Shown piece after piece: positions 17,946 through 25,886 of a stretch of 64,000 nt of DNA. Numbering within the stretch: position 1 is the first letter of the stretch; every line of letters starts with the position of its first letter. Below the pieces are notes generated by a model. That model was not told the DNA's origin and did not search any database. It saw only the letters and a list, made by a program, of their open reading frames with translations. Origin of the DNA: Microbulbifer sp. ALW1 (GTDB lineage: Bacteria > Pseudomonadota > Gammaproteobacteria > Pseudomonadales > Cellvibrionaceae); the NCBI RefSeq assembly GCF_009903625.1, contig NZ_CP047569.1, forward strand, positions 3,140,501 through 3,204,500, in the 5' to 3' direction. The position numbers and the translations under genes were made by a program.

Positions 17946-19217
17946 ATGCATTATTTTTGGAAAGCTTGGTCCTCTCGCGAAACGGCGTCCTTCGGCGCCC
18001 TCTTGACGATGCTCAGCCTGTTGTGCGCCCCGCTCGTGCACGCCGCCGCGAACAACACCACTTACGACATCAAATACCAGGTAGAACTTCGCCCTGGCGA
18101 TGATGCCGCCAGGGTCCGTATCGCCCTGTCCGGCGACGAACTGCCCGCACAGTTGACGCTCCACCTCAACCCCGATCGGCATTCAAAAATATCCGGAGAA
18201 GACGTCACCCTGGATGGTGACACTGCTACCTGGAAACCGGGAGTGGGTCACAGTGAAATCGAGTACCAGTTCAAAATTGATGAGAAGAAATCGTCTGGTC
18301 GCTACGACTCCCTGATGACGGATAAGTGGACCATTTTGCGCAGCGACAAGCTAATCCCGCCGATATCCGCGCGAGCGCCCAAAACTCTCAAGTCCAGGGC
18401 GACACTTCAGGTGAATACCCCGGAGAACTGGAATACGCTCGCGCCCTATGCAAAAGATGAAAACGGCATTTTCCAGCTGAAAGATCCTGGCCGCCGCCTT
18501 ATCCGCCCCAAGGGGTGGCTGATCTCCGGTCGCATTGGCAGCCGCCAGGAATTCATCGATGGCACAGATACAGTCGTCGCTGGCCCGCGAGGAAAAGGTA
18601 TTCGCCGACAAGACACATTGGCCTTTCTCGGCTGGACTCTTCCAGAGCTTAAGAAAGTTTTCCCTGAGTTCCCGGACAAACTGCTGATCGTGATGGCGGG
18701 CGACCCCATGTGGCGCGGCGGACTTTCCGGTACCCGCTCGCTGTTTATGCACGCAGACAGGCCGCTGATTTCCGGTAACCGAACAAGCAGCCTGCTGCAT
18801 GAACTTGTTCACGTCGGCACAGGTATCCGCGGCGACAAGGAAAGCGACTGGATCGTCGAGGGCATTGCCGAATATTACTCACTGCAAACGCTGCGCCGCA
18901 CCGGAGGTATCAGTGAGCGCCGCTTTCAGGAGGCACTGGAAGAACTTGCCGAATGGGGCAAAGACTCTCCCAACCTTCTGGTGAAACGATCCTCAGGCCC
19001 AATTACCGCAAGGGGTACCGTGGTACTGCACCAAATCGACCAGCAGATCCAGAAGTCCAGCGATGGAAAGCACAGCCTGGATGAAGTGGTAACGGCGATG
19101 GCCTCGGAACGGGGAGAAATCACGCTAGAAAAATTCCGCACACTGGCCGAACAAGCGGCCGGCGCCCCGATTCCGCAACTGGAAAGAGCATTTCTTACAG
19201 GCAAAAAAAAGCCCTGA
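17946..19217 (+). CDS. Exported gluzincin-like protein (M61/M1-type HExxH)
   Basis: A 423-residue protein that I cannot assign to a named enzyme. ATG 17946 opens an N-terminal hydrophobic segment ending in APLVHAAA, consistent with export; an upstream GTG at 17895 would spoil this. The middle resembles an N-terminal beta domain (residues ~40-200). Zinc-peptidase motifs follow: H285ELVH289, then WIVEGIAEYYS with Glu305 as probable third ligand, which resembles the HExxH...EG(F/I)A arrangement of M1 and M61 aminopeptidases but with a shorter spacer. A helical domain completes the C-terminus. It may cut peptides in the periplasm and so complement the island before it, but that is speculation. 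The stop codon lies inside a hairpin (19203-19242). Confidence 0.65.
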   Translation: MHYFWKAWSSRETASFGALLTMLSLLCAPLVHAAANNTTYDIKYQVELRPGDDAARVRIALSGDELPAQLTLHLNPDRHSKISGEDVTLDGDTATWKPGVGHSEIEYQFKIDEKKSSGRYDSLMTDKWTILRSDKLIPPISARAPKTLKSRATLQVNTPENWNTLAPYAKDENGIFQLKDPGRRLIRPKGWLISGRIGSRQEFIDGTDTVVAGPRGKGIRRQDTLAFLGWTLPELKKVFPEFPDKLLIVMAGDPMWRGGLSGTRSLFMHADRPLISGNRTSSLLHELVHVGTGIRGDKESDWIVEGIAEYYSLQTLRRTGGISERRFQEALEELAEWGKDSPNLLVKRSSGPITARGTVVLHQIDQQIQKSSDGKHSLDEVVTAMASERGEITLEKFRTLAEQAAGAPIPQLERAFLTGKKKP

Positions 19218-19242
19218 CGACGGGGGGGGAGAGCGTCAGGGC
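19203..19242 (-). terminator. Strong minus-strand intrinsic terminator without an obvious minus-strand gene
   Basis: GCCCTGACG (19211-19219) pairs perfectly with CGTCAGGGC (19234-19242). On the minus strand eight T follow (19210-19203). On the plus strand there is no T tract, so the orientation points to a minus-strand transcript coming from 19.25-19.6 kb. The plus-strand gene's stop codon is inside the stem. Confidence 0.65.
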
Positions 19243-19266
19243 CAAGACCATTAGGAGTGAAACTTG

Positions 19267-19317
19267 GAGGATTTCATCCTTACAACACACTGGGCGCCCG
19301 TATGGAGGGAGGCGCCC
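19267..19317. other. Hairpin-rich intergenic stretch
   Basis: Within the 450 bases between the gluzincin-like gene and tRNA-Cys, AGGAT-TTC-ATCCT (near 19267-19280) and GGGCGCC (19292-19298) / GGCGCCC (19311-19317) form two hairpins. They lie upstream, in the minus-strand sense, of the terminator at 19203-19242. An 81-codon plus-strand frame (19257-19502) has no ribosome site or recognisable features. A small minus-strand RNA is possible but unproven. Confidence 0.3.
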
Positions 19318-19530
19318 GGCCGGCACTACTAAACACGACGTGGGGGAGATGTGTGCTAGCCAGCTACATTGAGTATTGGACACTCACGGAGGATTGCCAG
19401 TTTTCGTCGCGGGAAAACTTAGAACAATTGGCAATAGAAATCCTGCAACCATTGCTATCTGTTATTACACAAGCACGGGAGCCTTTGCTGAACAATAAGT
19501 GAACGAGTTTCTAAGGTTGCACCTTGCCCC

Positions 19531-19558
19531 TTGACTAATCGTGAACAAACCATAGAAT
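19531..19558 (+). promoter_or_regulatory. Promoter of the tRNA-Cys/tRNA-Leu unit
   Basis: TTGACT (19531-19536), a 16-base spacer and TAGAAT (19553-19558), followed by AGCGCCCTC as a GC-rich discriminator. tRNA-Cys starts 109 bases further on. Confidence 0.65.
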
Positions 19559-19667
19559 AGCGCCCTCTTACACGCCCAAGGGCACGTAAGTATCAGAAAA
19601 TGCTAGGATTTTTCAGGGTTATCCGATAGAATCCGCGGCGTTTTCACCGCTATCACAGCGGCACCTA

Positions 19668-19741
19668 GGCTAGGTGGCAGAGTGGTCATGCAGCGGACTG
19701 CAACTCCGTGTACGCCGGTTCGATTCCGACCCTAGCCTCCA
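19668..19741 (+). tRNA. tRNA-Cys(GCA)
   Basis: 74 bases with encoded CCA. The acceptor stem is GGCTAGG/CCTAGCC. The anticodon loop contains GCA (CGGACTGCAACTCCG), and the T-arm is CCGGTTCGATTCCGA. It is followed 71 bases later by tRNA-Leu, the usual Cys-Leu order near pgsA. Confidence 0.96.
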
Positions 19742-19812
19742 TTTTCTCTCCGGACTCATCTGTGGGCCGGATTTATCACTGGTCAATTCCGCACCAGCTG
19801 ATTGCTCTATCT

Positions 19813-19898
19813 GCCCGGGTGGTGGAATTGGTAGACACAAGGGATTTAAAATCCCTCGACTTCTGGTCGTGCGGGTTCAAGTCCCGCCCCGGGCACCA
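19813..19898 (+). tRNA. tRNA-Leu(TAA)
   Basis: 86 bases with encoded CCA and a long variable arm, as class II tRNAs have. The acceptor stem is GCCCGGG/CCCGGGC. The anticodon loop TTTAAAA within AGGGA/TCCCT gives TAA, and the T-arm is GCGGGTTCAAGTCCCGC. Confidence 0.97.
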
Positions 19899-19986
19899 AC
19901 CACCACTTCTGTAAATCCCTCCCTTGATCGCCCTGCCCTACAGCTATATTTAGCCGGGAATAGTGTGAAACAGGCGACCCAACTCC

Positions 19987-21369
19987 ATGGCAATTACACT
20001 CCTGGTTAGTGCTGCCTTCATTGTTACTGTTGCTATCGTTTTCGCTGCCGCTAGCACCCGCCACCTTACGTTACGCAAGCGCCGCATCCGCGCCTCAGCG
20101 CAAGAAGCTATCCGCACCCTCCTCAATATGAGTGCAAAACTGGCCTGTTCTGCGCGACACATTTCCGGATTTAGCGACAAGCAGATCCAGCAGGATCTAC
20201 GAAGCTATTCGCTGCTTTTTTCGCTGGTGCGCATTTCTCACGAAAAGAATACGACTACTGCGAAGCTTTGGCGTCGCTTTCGCGCTACCGCCGAGTTTCA
20301 CCCGGAGTACGGCGCCCGACTCCAGGACAGACCGCCGTCAGGCACCACGCATAACACCACACTCTTCAAAGATCCGAATCCTACACAGACACGCACACCA
20401 AATAGCGGCAAAAAAGCCTGCTGCCACAGGAACCAGAAGCTGCAGGCGCTCCTGCAGACACAGCTGCACGAGGACAACCGGCAAGGCCTGGAGACCCGTG
20501 CGCTATTGGTGATACATCGGGGACTTCTCCTGGCCGAGGCCTACGGCCCTGCCATCACGCCGTCGACACGTTTGCTGGGCTGGTCCATGACCAAGAGCCT
20601 GCTTGCAATGCTGTGGGGCAGAATGGAGGCTCTCGATTTGAGCGAGCGCTCGGAGAGAAACCTGTTTTCGGAATGGGAAGACGATGAGCGCAGCGGTATT
20701 ACGCTGGAACACCTTCTGCAAATGCGCGACGGGCTCGCCTTCGATGAAAGCTACCGGGCGGGATCAGATGCCACACGTATGCTGTTCAACAGCAACCGCC
20801 ACTCCCGCTACGCGCTGCAACGCCCCCTGACCCACCCGCCAGGCACCCACTTTTCTTATTCATCGGGCAGCACCAACCTGTTAGCGCGCTGGATGCACCA
20901 ACGCCTGGGAGGGACGGAGGCTACAGCGCATTTCCTGCGCAACGAATTTCTCGAACCGCTGGGGATGCGTGACACCCTGCTGGAGCGGGATGCAGACGGG
21001 GTGTATATCGGCAGCTCTTACGGATACGCCACCGCGAGAGACTGGGGGCGCCTGGGGGCGCTACTGCTCAATGAAGGGCACACAGGCAACCACCCTCTTC
21101 TGGACCCCCGCTGGATCCAGCGGGCTACGGCGCCGAACGGAAGCATCAACGACCCGCGCTACGGCTACCAGTTTTGGCTGAATCATGGTGATGGCCTGCC
21201 AGCGCTATTTAGCCAGCTGCCAGCCGATAGCTATTTCATGCTGGGCAATCGCGAACAGAAACTGATGATTGCCCCCTCCTGTGAGGCAACCATCCTTCGT
21301 CTGGGCTGGTCTGCAACCCCCTACCCGGTAGAGTCCCGTTTTGGCGAAATACTGGCGCAGCTGCGCTGA
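19987..21369 (+). CDS. Serine hydrolase of the beta-lactamase / penicillin-binding family
   Basis: A 460-residue protein with an N-terminal membrane segment (MAITLLVSAAFIVTVAIVFAAAS) and a basic linker region to ~150. The class-C beta-lactamase-like domain holds the SxxK motif S200-M-T-K203 in LLGWSMTKSLLAML, a YSSGSTNLLARW segment as YxN-like motif, and GITLEHLLQMRDGLAFDE, a common 6-aminohexanoate-hydrolase/EstB-like feature. Such proteins are esterases, amidases or carboxypeptidases; the exact reaction cannot be told. It is probably anchored with the catalytic domain in the periplasm. Its stop abuts the stop of the convergent nuclease gene (21369/21370). It lies between tRNA-Leu and pgsA, where related genomes usually have no gene. 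Confidence 0.8.
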   Translation: MAITLLVSAAFIVTVAIVFAAASTRHLTLRKRRIRASAQEAIRTLLNMSAKLACSARHISGFSDKQIQQDLRSYSLLFSLVRISHEKNTTTAKLWRRFRATAEFHPEYGARLQDRPPSGTTHNTTLFKDPNPTQTRTPNSGKKACCHRNQKLQALLQTQLHEDNRQGLETRALLVIHRGLLLAEAYGPAITPSTRLLGWSMTKSLLAMLWGRMEALDLSERSERNLFSEWEDDERSGITLEHLLQMRDGLAFDESYRAGSDATRMLFNSNRHSRYALQRPLTHPPGTHFSYSSGSTNLLARWMHQRLGGTEATAHFLRNEFLEPLGMRDTLLERDADGVYIGSSYGYATARDWGRLGALLLNEGHTGNHPLLDPRWIQRATAPNGSINDPRYGYQFWLNHGDGLPALFSQLPADSYFMLGNREQKLMIAPSCEATILRLGWSATPYPVESRFGEILAQLR

Positions 21370-21942
21370 TTAACCGTGACGGTTTTCCAGCAGCGCGAGA
21401 AAAATCTGTGATTCCTCAGGGCTCGTCGCCAGTCCGTATTTCTTGGCAATCGCCATAAACCGCTGAATGTAGATGCGGCGAACAGGACCGTATGGCGGCA
21501 TCCACTGATCCGGCCCCCGGTGCCCCTTGCTCTGATTACGACCATCATCCACCAGCCAGAGGTTTTCCGGGTCTTCCGCAAAACGACGCTTCTTCTCACG
21601 GCTCCAACCAGCGGCACCGTGATCATGGGCCCATTTGAGTGGCACTATGTGCTCGACATCCAGGTCCGAGGCTTTATCAAAGAACTCACCGGTGTAAGGA
21701 TCCAGCCACAGGCCAAACGCCACCTTGCAATCTTCACGACTGGTAAAGACCACCGGGGCAAGCGAATAGCGAATCAGCAGTTCGTGACGGGTATCCTGGC
21801 AGTCTCGATCAAAATCCGACCAGCGCGGCAACCACTCGTTGCGATCATAGTCCTGCGCAAGGCCGTTACTGCCTGTAAACACGGTGAACAAAGTTAGAAA
21901 AATAACAGGAAATCTGGGTCTGGTTACTGCACGCCCGTACAC
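21370..21942 (-). CDS. Exported HNH-type nuclease-like protein (DUF1524-like)
   Basis: A 190-residue protein with a signal peptide (FPVIFLTLFTVFTGSNGLAQ). The HNH-like catalytic core reads DLDVEHIVPLKWAHDHG, then LWLVDDGRNQSKGHRGPDQWMPP, giving the His, Asn and His pattern of DUF1524/GmrSD-type endonucleases. Conserved Cys in DCQDTR and DCKVAFG may form a disulfide outside the cytoplasm. Probable role: degradation of extracellular or periplasmic DNA for nutrients. The start is GTG 21942 with GGAG 6 bases upstream. A comEC gene is present elsewhere in the window, but no direct link to DNA uptake is shown. Confidence 0.78.
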   Translation of the reverse strand: MYGRAVTRPRFPVIFLTLFTVFTGSNGLAQDYDRNEWLPRWSDFDRDCQDTRHELLIRYSLAPVVFTSREDCKVAFGLWLDPYTGEFFDKASDLDVEHIVPLKWAHDHGAAGWSREKKRRFAEDPENLWLVDDGRNQSKGHRGPDQWMPPYGPVRRIYIQRFMAIAKKYGLATSPEESQIFLALLENRHG

Positions 21943-22054
21943 GGGTCACTCCATTGGCGAAATTATTTTCCGAATGGAACGATCGTACAGCACAGCGTGT
22001 GGCGCGAAAATCACCGCGCATGAAATGTTGCGTTTTTGTGAGGAGTTTGTGAAA

Positions 22055-22080
22055 TGAGTCCCGAAGACACTCGGGACTCA
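22055..22080 (-). terminator. Hairpin downstream of pgsA
   Basis: TGAGTCCCGA (22055-22064) pairs perfectly with TCGGGACTCA (22071-22080) around a 6-base loop. On the minus strand it is followed by TTTCAC, a weak T tract. It lies 55 bases after the pgsA stop and likely ends the uvrC-pgsA transcript. Confidence 0.55.
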
Positions 22081-22134
22081 AAAGCGGCGCGAGAATTCAG
22101 CGCGTAAGTAAGGCGGGCTATTTATCGACGAGGA

Positions 22135-22701
22135 CTACTCTTCCACTTTTGCGTCAGCCGTCAGCGCGGGCCATGCAGCACGCAGGTACACCACCATGGT
22201 CCAGAGAGTCAGCGCTGCGGCGATGTAAAGCAGGATATAACCAATGGTCTCCATGACCGGGAACTCCCGGACATCAAAGGCCAGAAGCACGATGATTGCT
22301 GCCATCTGCGCGGTGGTTTTGATCTTCCCGATATAGCTGACGGCAACGCTACTGCGTAGACCAAGCTCTGCCATCCACTCACGCAACGCCGAAACAGCAA
22401 TTTCCCGCCCGATAATGACTGCAGCCGCAATGGTGAAATAGCGATGGTCGTGCAGGTCAACCAGCAACACCAGGGCCGTTGCCACCATCAACTTATCAGC
22501 TACGGGATCCAGGAAGGCTCCGAAAGGCGTGCTCTGATTGAGCTTGCGGGCAATGTAGCCATCCAGCCAGTCGGTGGCGGCGGCAATGGAGAAAATCAGC
22601 GCGGAGGCAACGTAACTCCACTTGTAAGGAAGGTAGAAGACCAGCACGAACACAGGTATCAGCGCCACGCGCAGCAGGGTTAATTGGTTGGCGAGAGTCA
22701 T
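22135..22701 (-). CDS. pgsA: CDP-diacylglycerol-glycerol-3-phosphate 3-phosphatidyltransferase
   Basis: A 188-residue integral membrane enzyme that makes phosphatidylglycerol phosphate, the committed step to phosphatidylglycerol and cardiolipin. The CDP-alcohol phosphatidyltransferase signature D-G-x2-A-R-x8-G-x3-D-x3-D is visible as [27 protein letters not shown]. It begins with [16 protein letters not shown], the usual PgsA start. I use ATG 22701, preceded by AAGGA; an extension to 22728 lacks support. It follows uvrC by 80 bases, the order seen in Pseudomonas and E. coli. Confidence 0.97.
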   Translation of the reverse strand: MTLANQLTLLRVALIPVFVLVFYLPYKWSYVASALIFSIAAATDWLDGYIARKLNQSTPFGAFLDPVADKLMVATALVLLVDLHDHRYFTIAAAVIIGREIAVSALREWMAELGLRSSVAVSYIGKIKTTAQMAAIIVLLAFDVREFPVMETIGYILLYIAAALTLWTMVVYLRAAWPALTADAKVEE

Positions 22702-22781
22702 GCTGATCCTTTTACATTCGCTGAACACACTTCGTCGGCAGTGCGTAACTTAGCAATCTGGCACCCAAAAATAAACGCCAA

Positions 22782-24596
22782 TCATTCATTGTGCAGGTTC
22801 GAGTATATATCCTGCGCGAGCTTGCGGCTCACACCTTCCACGCTGGCCAGCTCATTTACGGAAGCGCGCTTGATTTCCTGCAGTCCACCGAAGTGATGCA
22901 GCAACGCCCGCCGCCTGGCCGGCCCCACCCCGGGAATTCCCTCCAGAGGCGATTCCCGTCGCTTCTTATCCCGTCGCTGGCGATGACCGGTAATGGCAAA
23001 CCGATGCGCTTCATCGCGCACCTGCTGGATCAGGTGGAGTGCCGGTGAATCGGACTCCAAAACCAACTCGCGATTATCGGCAACCACATGCAGGGTCTCA
23101 AAGCCCGCTTTTCGGGTAGTACCCTTGGCAACGCCGACAATTTGGACCCCGGTAACACCCAGCTCGTTCAAGGTGTCCACCGCCTGGTGCACCTGCCCCT
23201 TGCCACCATCGATCAGCAGAATATTGGGGAAGCGCCCTTCCCCACTGGAAAGACGGGTATAGCGCCGCTTCAGCGCTTGCCCCATTGCGGCATAGTCATC
23301 GCCCGCGGTAATCCCCTCGATATTGAAGCGCCGGTAATCGGACTTGACCGGTCCACCGGTATCGAACACCACACAGGATGCCACCGTCGCCTCACCACTG
23401 GAGTGACTGATGTCGAAGCACTCAAGGCGCTCCGGCAACTCCCCGAGACGCAGTACTTCCTGAAGGTTTTCAAATCGATTGTGCAGCTTCTGCTGGGATG
23501 CCGTGCGGCTCTGCAGGTTCTGGGCGGCGGCCTGTTGTGCCATTTCCACCCAGGTAGCCCGATTGCCGCGCAACTTGTTGGCCAGCTGCACGTCCTTTAC
23601 GGCCTGCTCGGACAGTGCGGACTGCAGTAGCTGCAAGTCCTCCAGTTGCTCGGAAACGAGAATCTGCCGCGGAATTTCGCGCTTGGCCCCGAGATAAAAC
23701 TGCGGAATAAAGGCCGCCAGCAACTCATCCGCCCCCAGCCCCAATTTCTCACTGGGATAATAACTGCGACTTCCGAGAATACGCCCCTGGCGAATAAACA
23801 ATACATGGACACAGCACAGCCCGCCTTCGGTCGCCACACCCAGCACATCCACATCGCCACCGCCGCTTTCCGCTACCTGATCCGACTGTAACCGACGCAG
23901 GGCAACAATCTGATCGCGCAAACGCGCAGCCTTCTCAAACTCCAGCGCCACCGAAGCACGCTCCATTTCGCTGGCAAGCTCGCGAATGATGTTGTCGCTT
24001 TTGCCCGCGAGAAACATCTGCGCGTGCCTGACATCCGCCTGGTAATCTTCCGGGCTGATAAAATCTACGCACGGTGCGGTACAGCGCTCAATCTGGTACT
24101 GCAGACAGGGGCGTGAGCGATTGGCGAAGACACTGTCTTCACAGGAGCGAATACGAAACGTTTTCTGCAGAAAGTTCAGGCTGTCACGCACTGAAGAGGC
24201 ATTGGGAAATGGACCGAAGTAGTCGCCCTGCTTGCGCTTGGCACCGCGGTGTAGCGCAATTCTGGGGAAGGTGTCTTTGCTCGAAAGAAAAATATAGGGG
24301 TAGCCCTTATCATCTTTCAGCATAACGTTGTAGGTCGGACGCTGGGACTTGATCAGGCTTTGTTCCAGCACCAGCGCTTCTGTTTCACTGCGGGTCACCG
24401 TTACTTCGATATCGGCAATTTTCTCCACCAGCGCCATGGTTTTTACGGTGAGACCGCTGGCCCGAAAATAGCTCGACAAACGATTGCGGAGATTTTTCGC
24501 CTTCCCCACATACAACACCTTTCCCTGCCCATCAAACATCTGATAGACGCCGGGTTTGCGAGTAACGGTAGAGAGAAAGCGTTTACTATCGAACAT
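22782..24596 (-). CDS. uvrC: Excinuclease ABC subunit C
   Basis: A 604-residue nucleotide excision repair nuclease that makes both incisions around a lesion held by UvrB. The N-terminal GIY-YIG nuclease domain is GVYQMFDGQGKVLYVGKAKNLRNR. A UvrB-binding UVR segment lies near residue 205, and a Cys cluster near 150-170 (CLQYQIERCTAPC) is typical. The RNase H-like domain contains LECFDISHSSGEATVAS and ILLIDGGKGQV, and the C-terminal helix-hairpin-helix pair contains GIPGVGPARRRALLHHFGG. Length matches the E. coli protein (610). Between gacA and pgsA, but cut off from gacA by an intrinsic terminator. Confidence 0.98.
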   Translation of the reverse strand: MFDSKRFLSTVTRKPGVYQMFDGQGKVLYVGKAKNLRNRLSSYFRASGLTVKTMALVEKIADIEVTVTRSETEALVLEQSLIKSQRPTYNVMLKDDKGYPYIFLSSKDTFPRIALHRGAKRKQGDYFGPFPNASSVRDSLNFLQKTFRIRSCEDSVFANRSRPCLQYQIERCTAPCVDFISPEDYQADVRHAQMFLAGKSDNIIRELASEMERASVALEFEKAARLRDQIVALRRLQSDQVAESGGGDVDVLGVATEGGLCCVHVLFIRQGRILGSRSYYPSEKLGLGADELLAAFIPQFYLGAKREIPRQILVSEQLEDLQLLQSALSEQAVKDVQLANKLRGNRATWVEMAQQAAAQNLQSRTASQQKLHNRFENLQEVLRLGELPERLECFDISHSSGEATVASCVVFDTGGPVKSDYRRFNIEGITAGDDYAAMGQALKRRYTRLSSGEGRFPNILLIDGGKGQVHQAVDTLNELGVTGVQIVGVAKGTTRKAGFETLHVVADNRELVLESDSPALHLIQQVRDEAHRFAITGHRQRRDKKRRESPLEGIPGVGPARRRALLHHFGGLQEIKRASVNELASVEGVSRKLAQDIYSNLHNE

Positions 24597-24642
24597 CAGG
24601 CGCTATTACGAATACTATTTCAGGGAGAAAACCGCCAGATAA

Positions 24643-24670
24643 AAAAACAGGGGCCGGAGCCCCTGTTTTT
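24643..24670 (-). terminator. Intrinsic terminator between gacA and uvrC
   Basis: AAAAACAGGGGC (24643-24654) pairs with GCCCCTGTTTTT (24659-24670) around CGGA, followed by T on the minus strand. It would end most gacA transcripts before uvrC, so the two adjacent genes are probably only partly coupled. Confidence 0.88.
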
Positions 24671-24695
24671 GGAATTACTGGTGCCAGGGAAGATT

Positions 24696-25340
24696 TTACA
24701 CTGCTTCTTCCGGGTCCAGTACATTGTGCTTGACCGCCAGCAAGGTCAATTCCACATCGGAATGCAGACCCAGCTTTTCGAAAATCCGGTAGCGGTAGGT
24801 ATTGACCGTTTTCGGACTGACCGAAAGCGTTTCGGCAATTTCCGCCACCTTATTGCCGTTGACGATCATGACCGCTGTTTGCAGTTCACGCTCGGAAAGG
24901 TCTTCAAAGGGAGAAGCACCACCACTTACACTGCGCAATGCCAGCTTGGTGGCCATGGAACTGCTGATATAGGTTTCACCGGCGACCACAGAGCGAATGG
25001 CGCGCACCATTTCTTCAAGGTCCGCACCTTTGGTCACGTAGCCGAGTGCACCGGCCTGAATCAGCCGAGTAGGGAAAAGGTCGTCATCCAGTGCACTGAC
25101 AGCGATGACTTTGGCGTGTGGGAAGCGCGGAATCAGCTTGCGGGTAGCCTCAAGCCCTCCCATACCAGGCATTCGGACGTCCATCAGCACGACATCGACT
25201 GCCGTTTCCCGTACGAATGCGATGGCATCTTCGCCGCTCTTGGCTTCGCCTACCACCTGGATATCGTCGACGTCACCCAGCATGCGCGAAATTCCCATGC
25301 GCACCAAGTCGTGATCGTCTACCACTAAGACTTTTATCAA
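24696..25340 (-). CDS. gacA: Response regulator GacA (UvrY/LuxR-FixJ type)
   Basis: A 214-residue response regulator. The receiver domain starts IKVLVVDDHDLVRMGI with the acidic pair, phospho-acceptor Asp in VVLMDVRMPGMGG, Ser/Thr in VIAVSA and Lys in GYVTKG. The LuxR-type helix-turn-helix is near the C-terminus (LSERELQTAVMIVNGNKVAEIAETLSVSPKTVNTYRYRIFEKL). The start is set at TTG 25340, giving MIKVLVVDDHD, the length and N-terminus of known GacA proteins; gacA of fluorescent pseudomonads is also TTG-started. The frame continues upstream to 25406 without support. Paired with a GacS sensor (not in window), it normally activates small RNAs that sequester RsmA/CsrA. gacA-uvrC-pgsA is a conserved order. 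Confidence 0.95.
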   Translation of the reverse strand: MIKVLVVDDHDLVRMGISRMLGDVDDIQVVGEAKSGEDAIAFVRETAVDVVLMDVRMPGMGGLEATRKLIPRFPHAKVIAVSALDDDLFPTRLIQAGALGYVTKGADLEEMVRAIRSVVAGETYISSSMATKLALRSVSGGASPFEDLSERELQTAVMIVNGNKVAEIAETLSVSPKTVNTYRYRIFEKLGLHSDVELTLLAVKHNVLDPEEAV

Positions 25341-25886
25341 ATTAGCCCCAACCACGGATTTTGAGACAGTCTTTTGCAAACTTTTCCTAGTAAATCGACC
25401 TTGCAAAAAACTGTGTTTTTTTGTTATCGCCCAGCGGGAAATACCCGCAAAGATCCATCCACAGAGCCCTTAGAGAACATACCAGACAAATGTCTGGATG
25501 CAAAGCAAGACTGTACCAACTAGGGGAGGTAGAAAACGGGAGGATTTTTGCAATTTACGGATCAATATAACGGAAAAGCACTGATGTCCGGATATTCCTT
25601 TTGGGGAGACCTGCCAGCCCCGGAGAGACGACTTACCTGCCGGGTAATTTGGGACAGCGGCAAACACGTAATTCGGGCAATCACTACGTGAGCATCATTT
25701 CCTCTTGCCCGAAGAACAAGCAACTTTGTTCCTAACGATCCTTACAGATCGGTAACAGAGATTAACCAATTTCGCGGGAAGTGAAATGCCCTCAGCATTA
25801 CCCGGACAACCCTGGTGGAACAACATGCGTCACAGGCTAGCAATGTGCTCAGGGCTGGCAATTCGACTCAAGGACAGCAATGCGGC
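25341..25886. other. 546-base intergenic region between gacA and murB, GGA-rich on the plus strand
   Basis: No convincing gene. On the plus strand about ten GGA triplets fall between 25490 and 25655 (for example in AGGGGAGG, GGGAGGA, CCGGAT, GGGGAGA). CCAGACA-AA-TGTCTGG near 25481-25496 forms a hairpin. TTCGGGCAA...TTGCCCGAA (about 25672-25714) and GAACAAGCAACTTTGTTC form further inverted repeats, but no T tract follows. It resembles the composition of CsrA/RsmA-binding RNAs, without proof. Confidence 0.3.

Noticed and set aside
19257..19502. 81-codon plus-strand frame before tRNA-Cys
   Set aside because: No convincing ribosome site and it runs through hairpin sequences; a small RNA region explains the structure better.
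19674..20064. Frames over tRNA-Cys and tRNA-Leu (for example RVVELVDTRDLKS)
   Set aside because: Translations of tRNA genes, a frequent artefact; the tRNA cloverleafs are complete.
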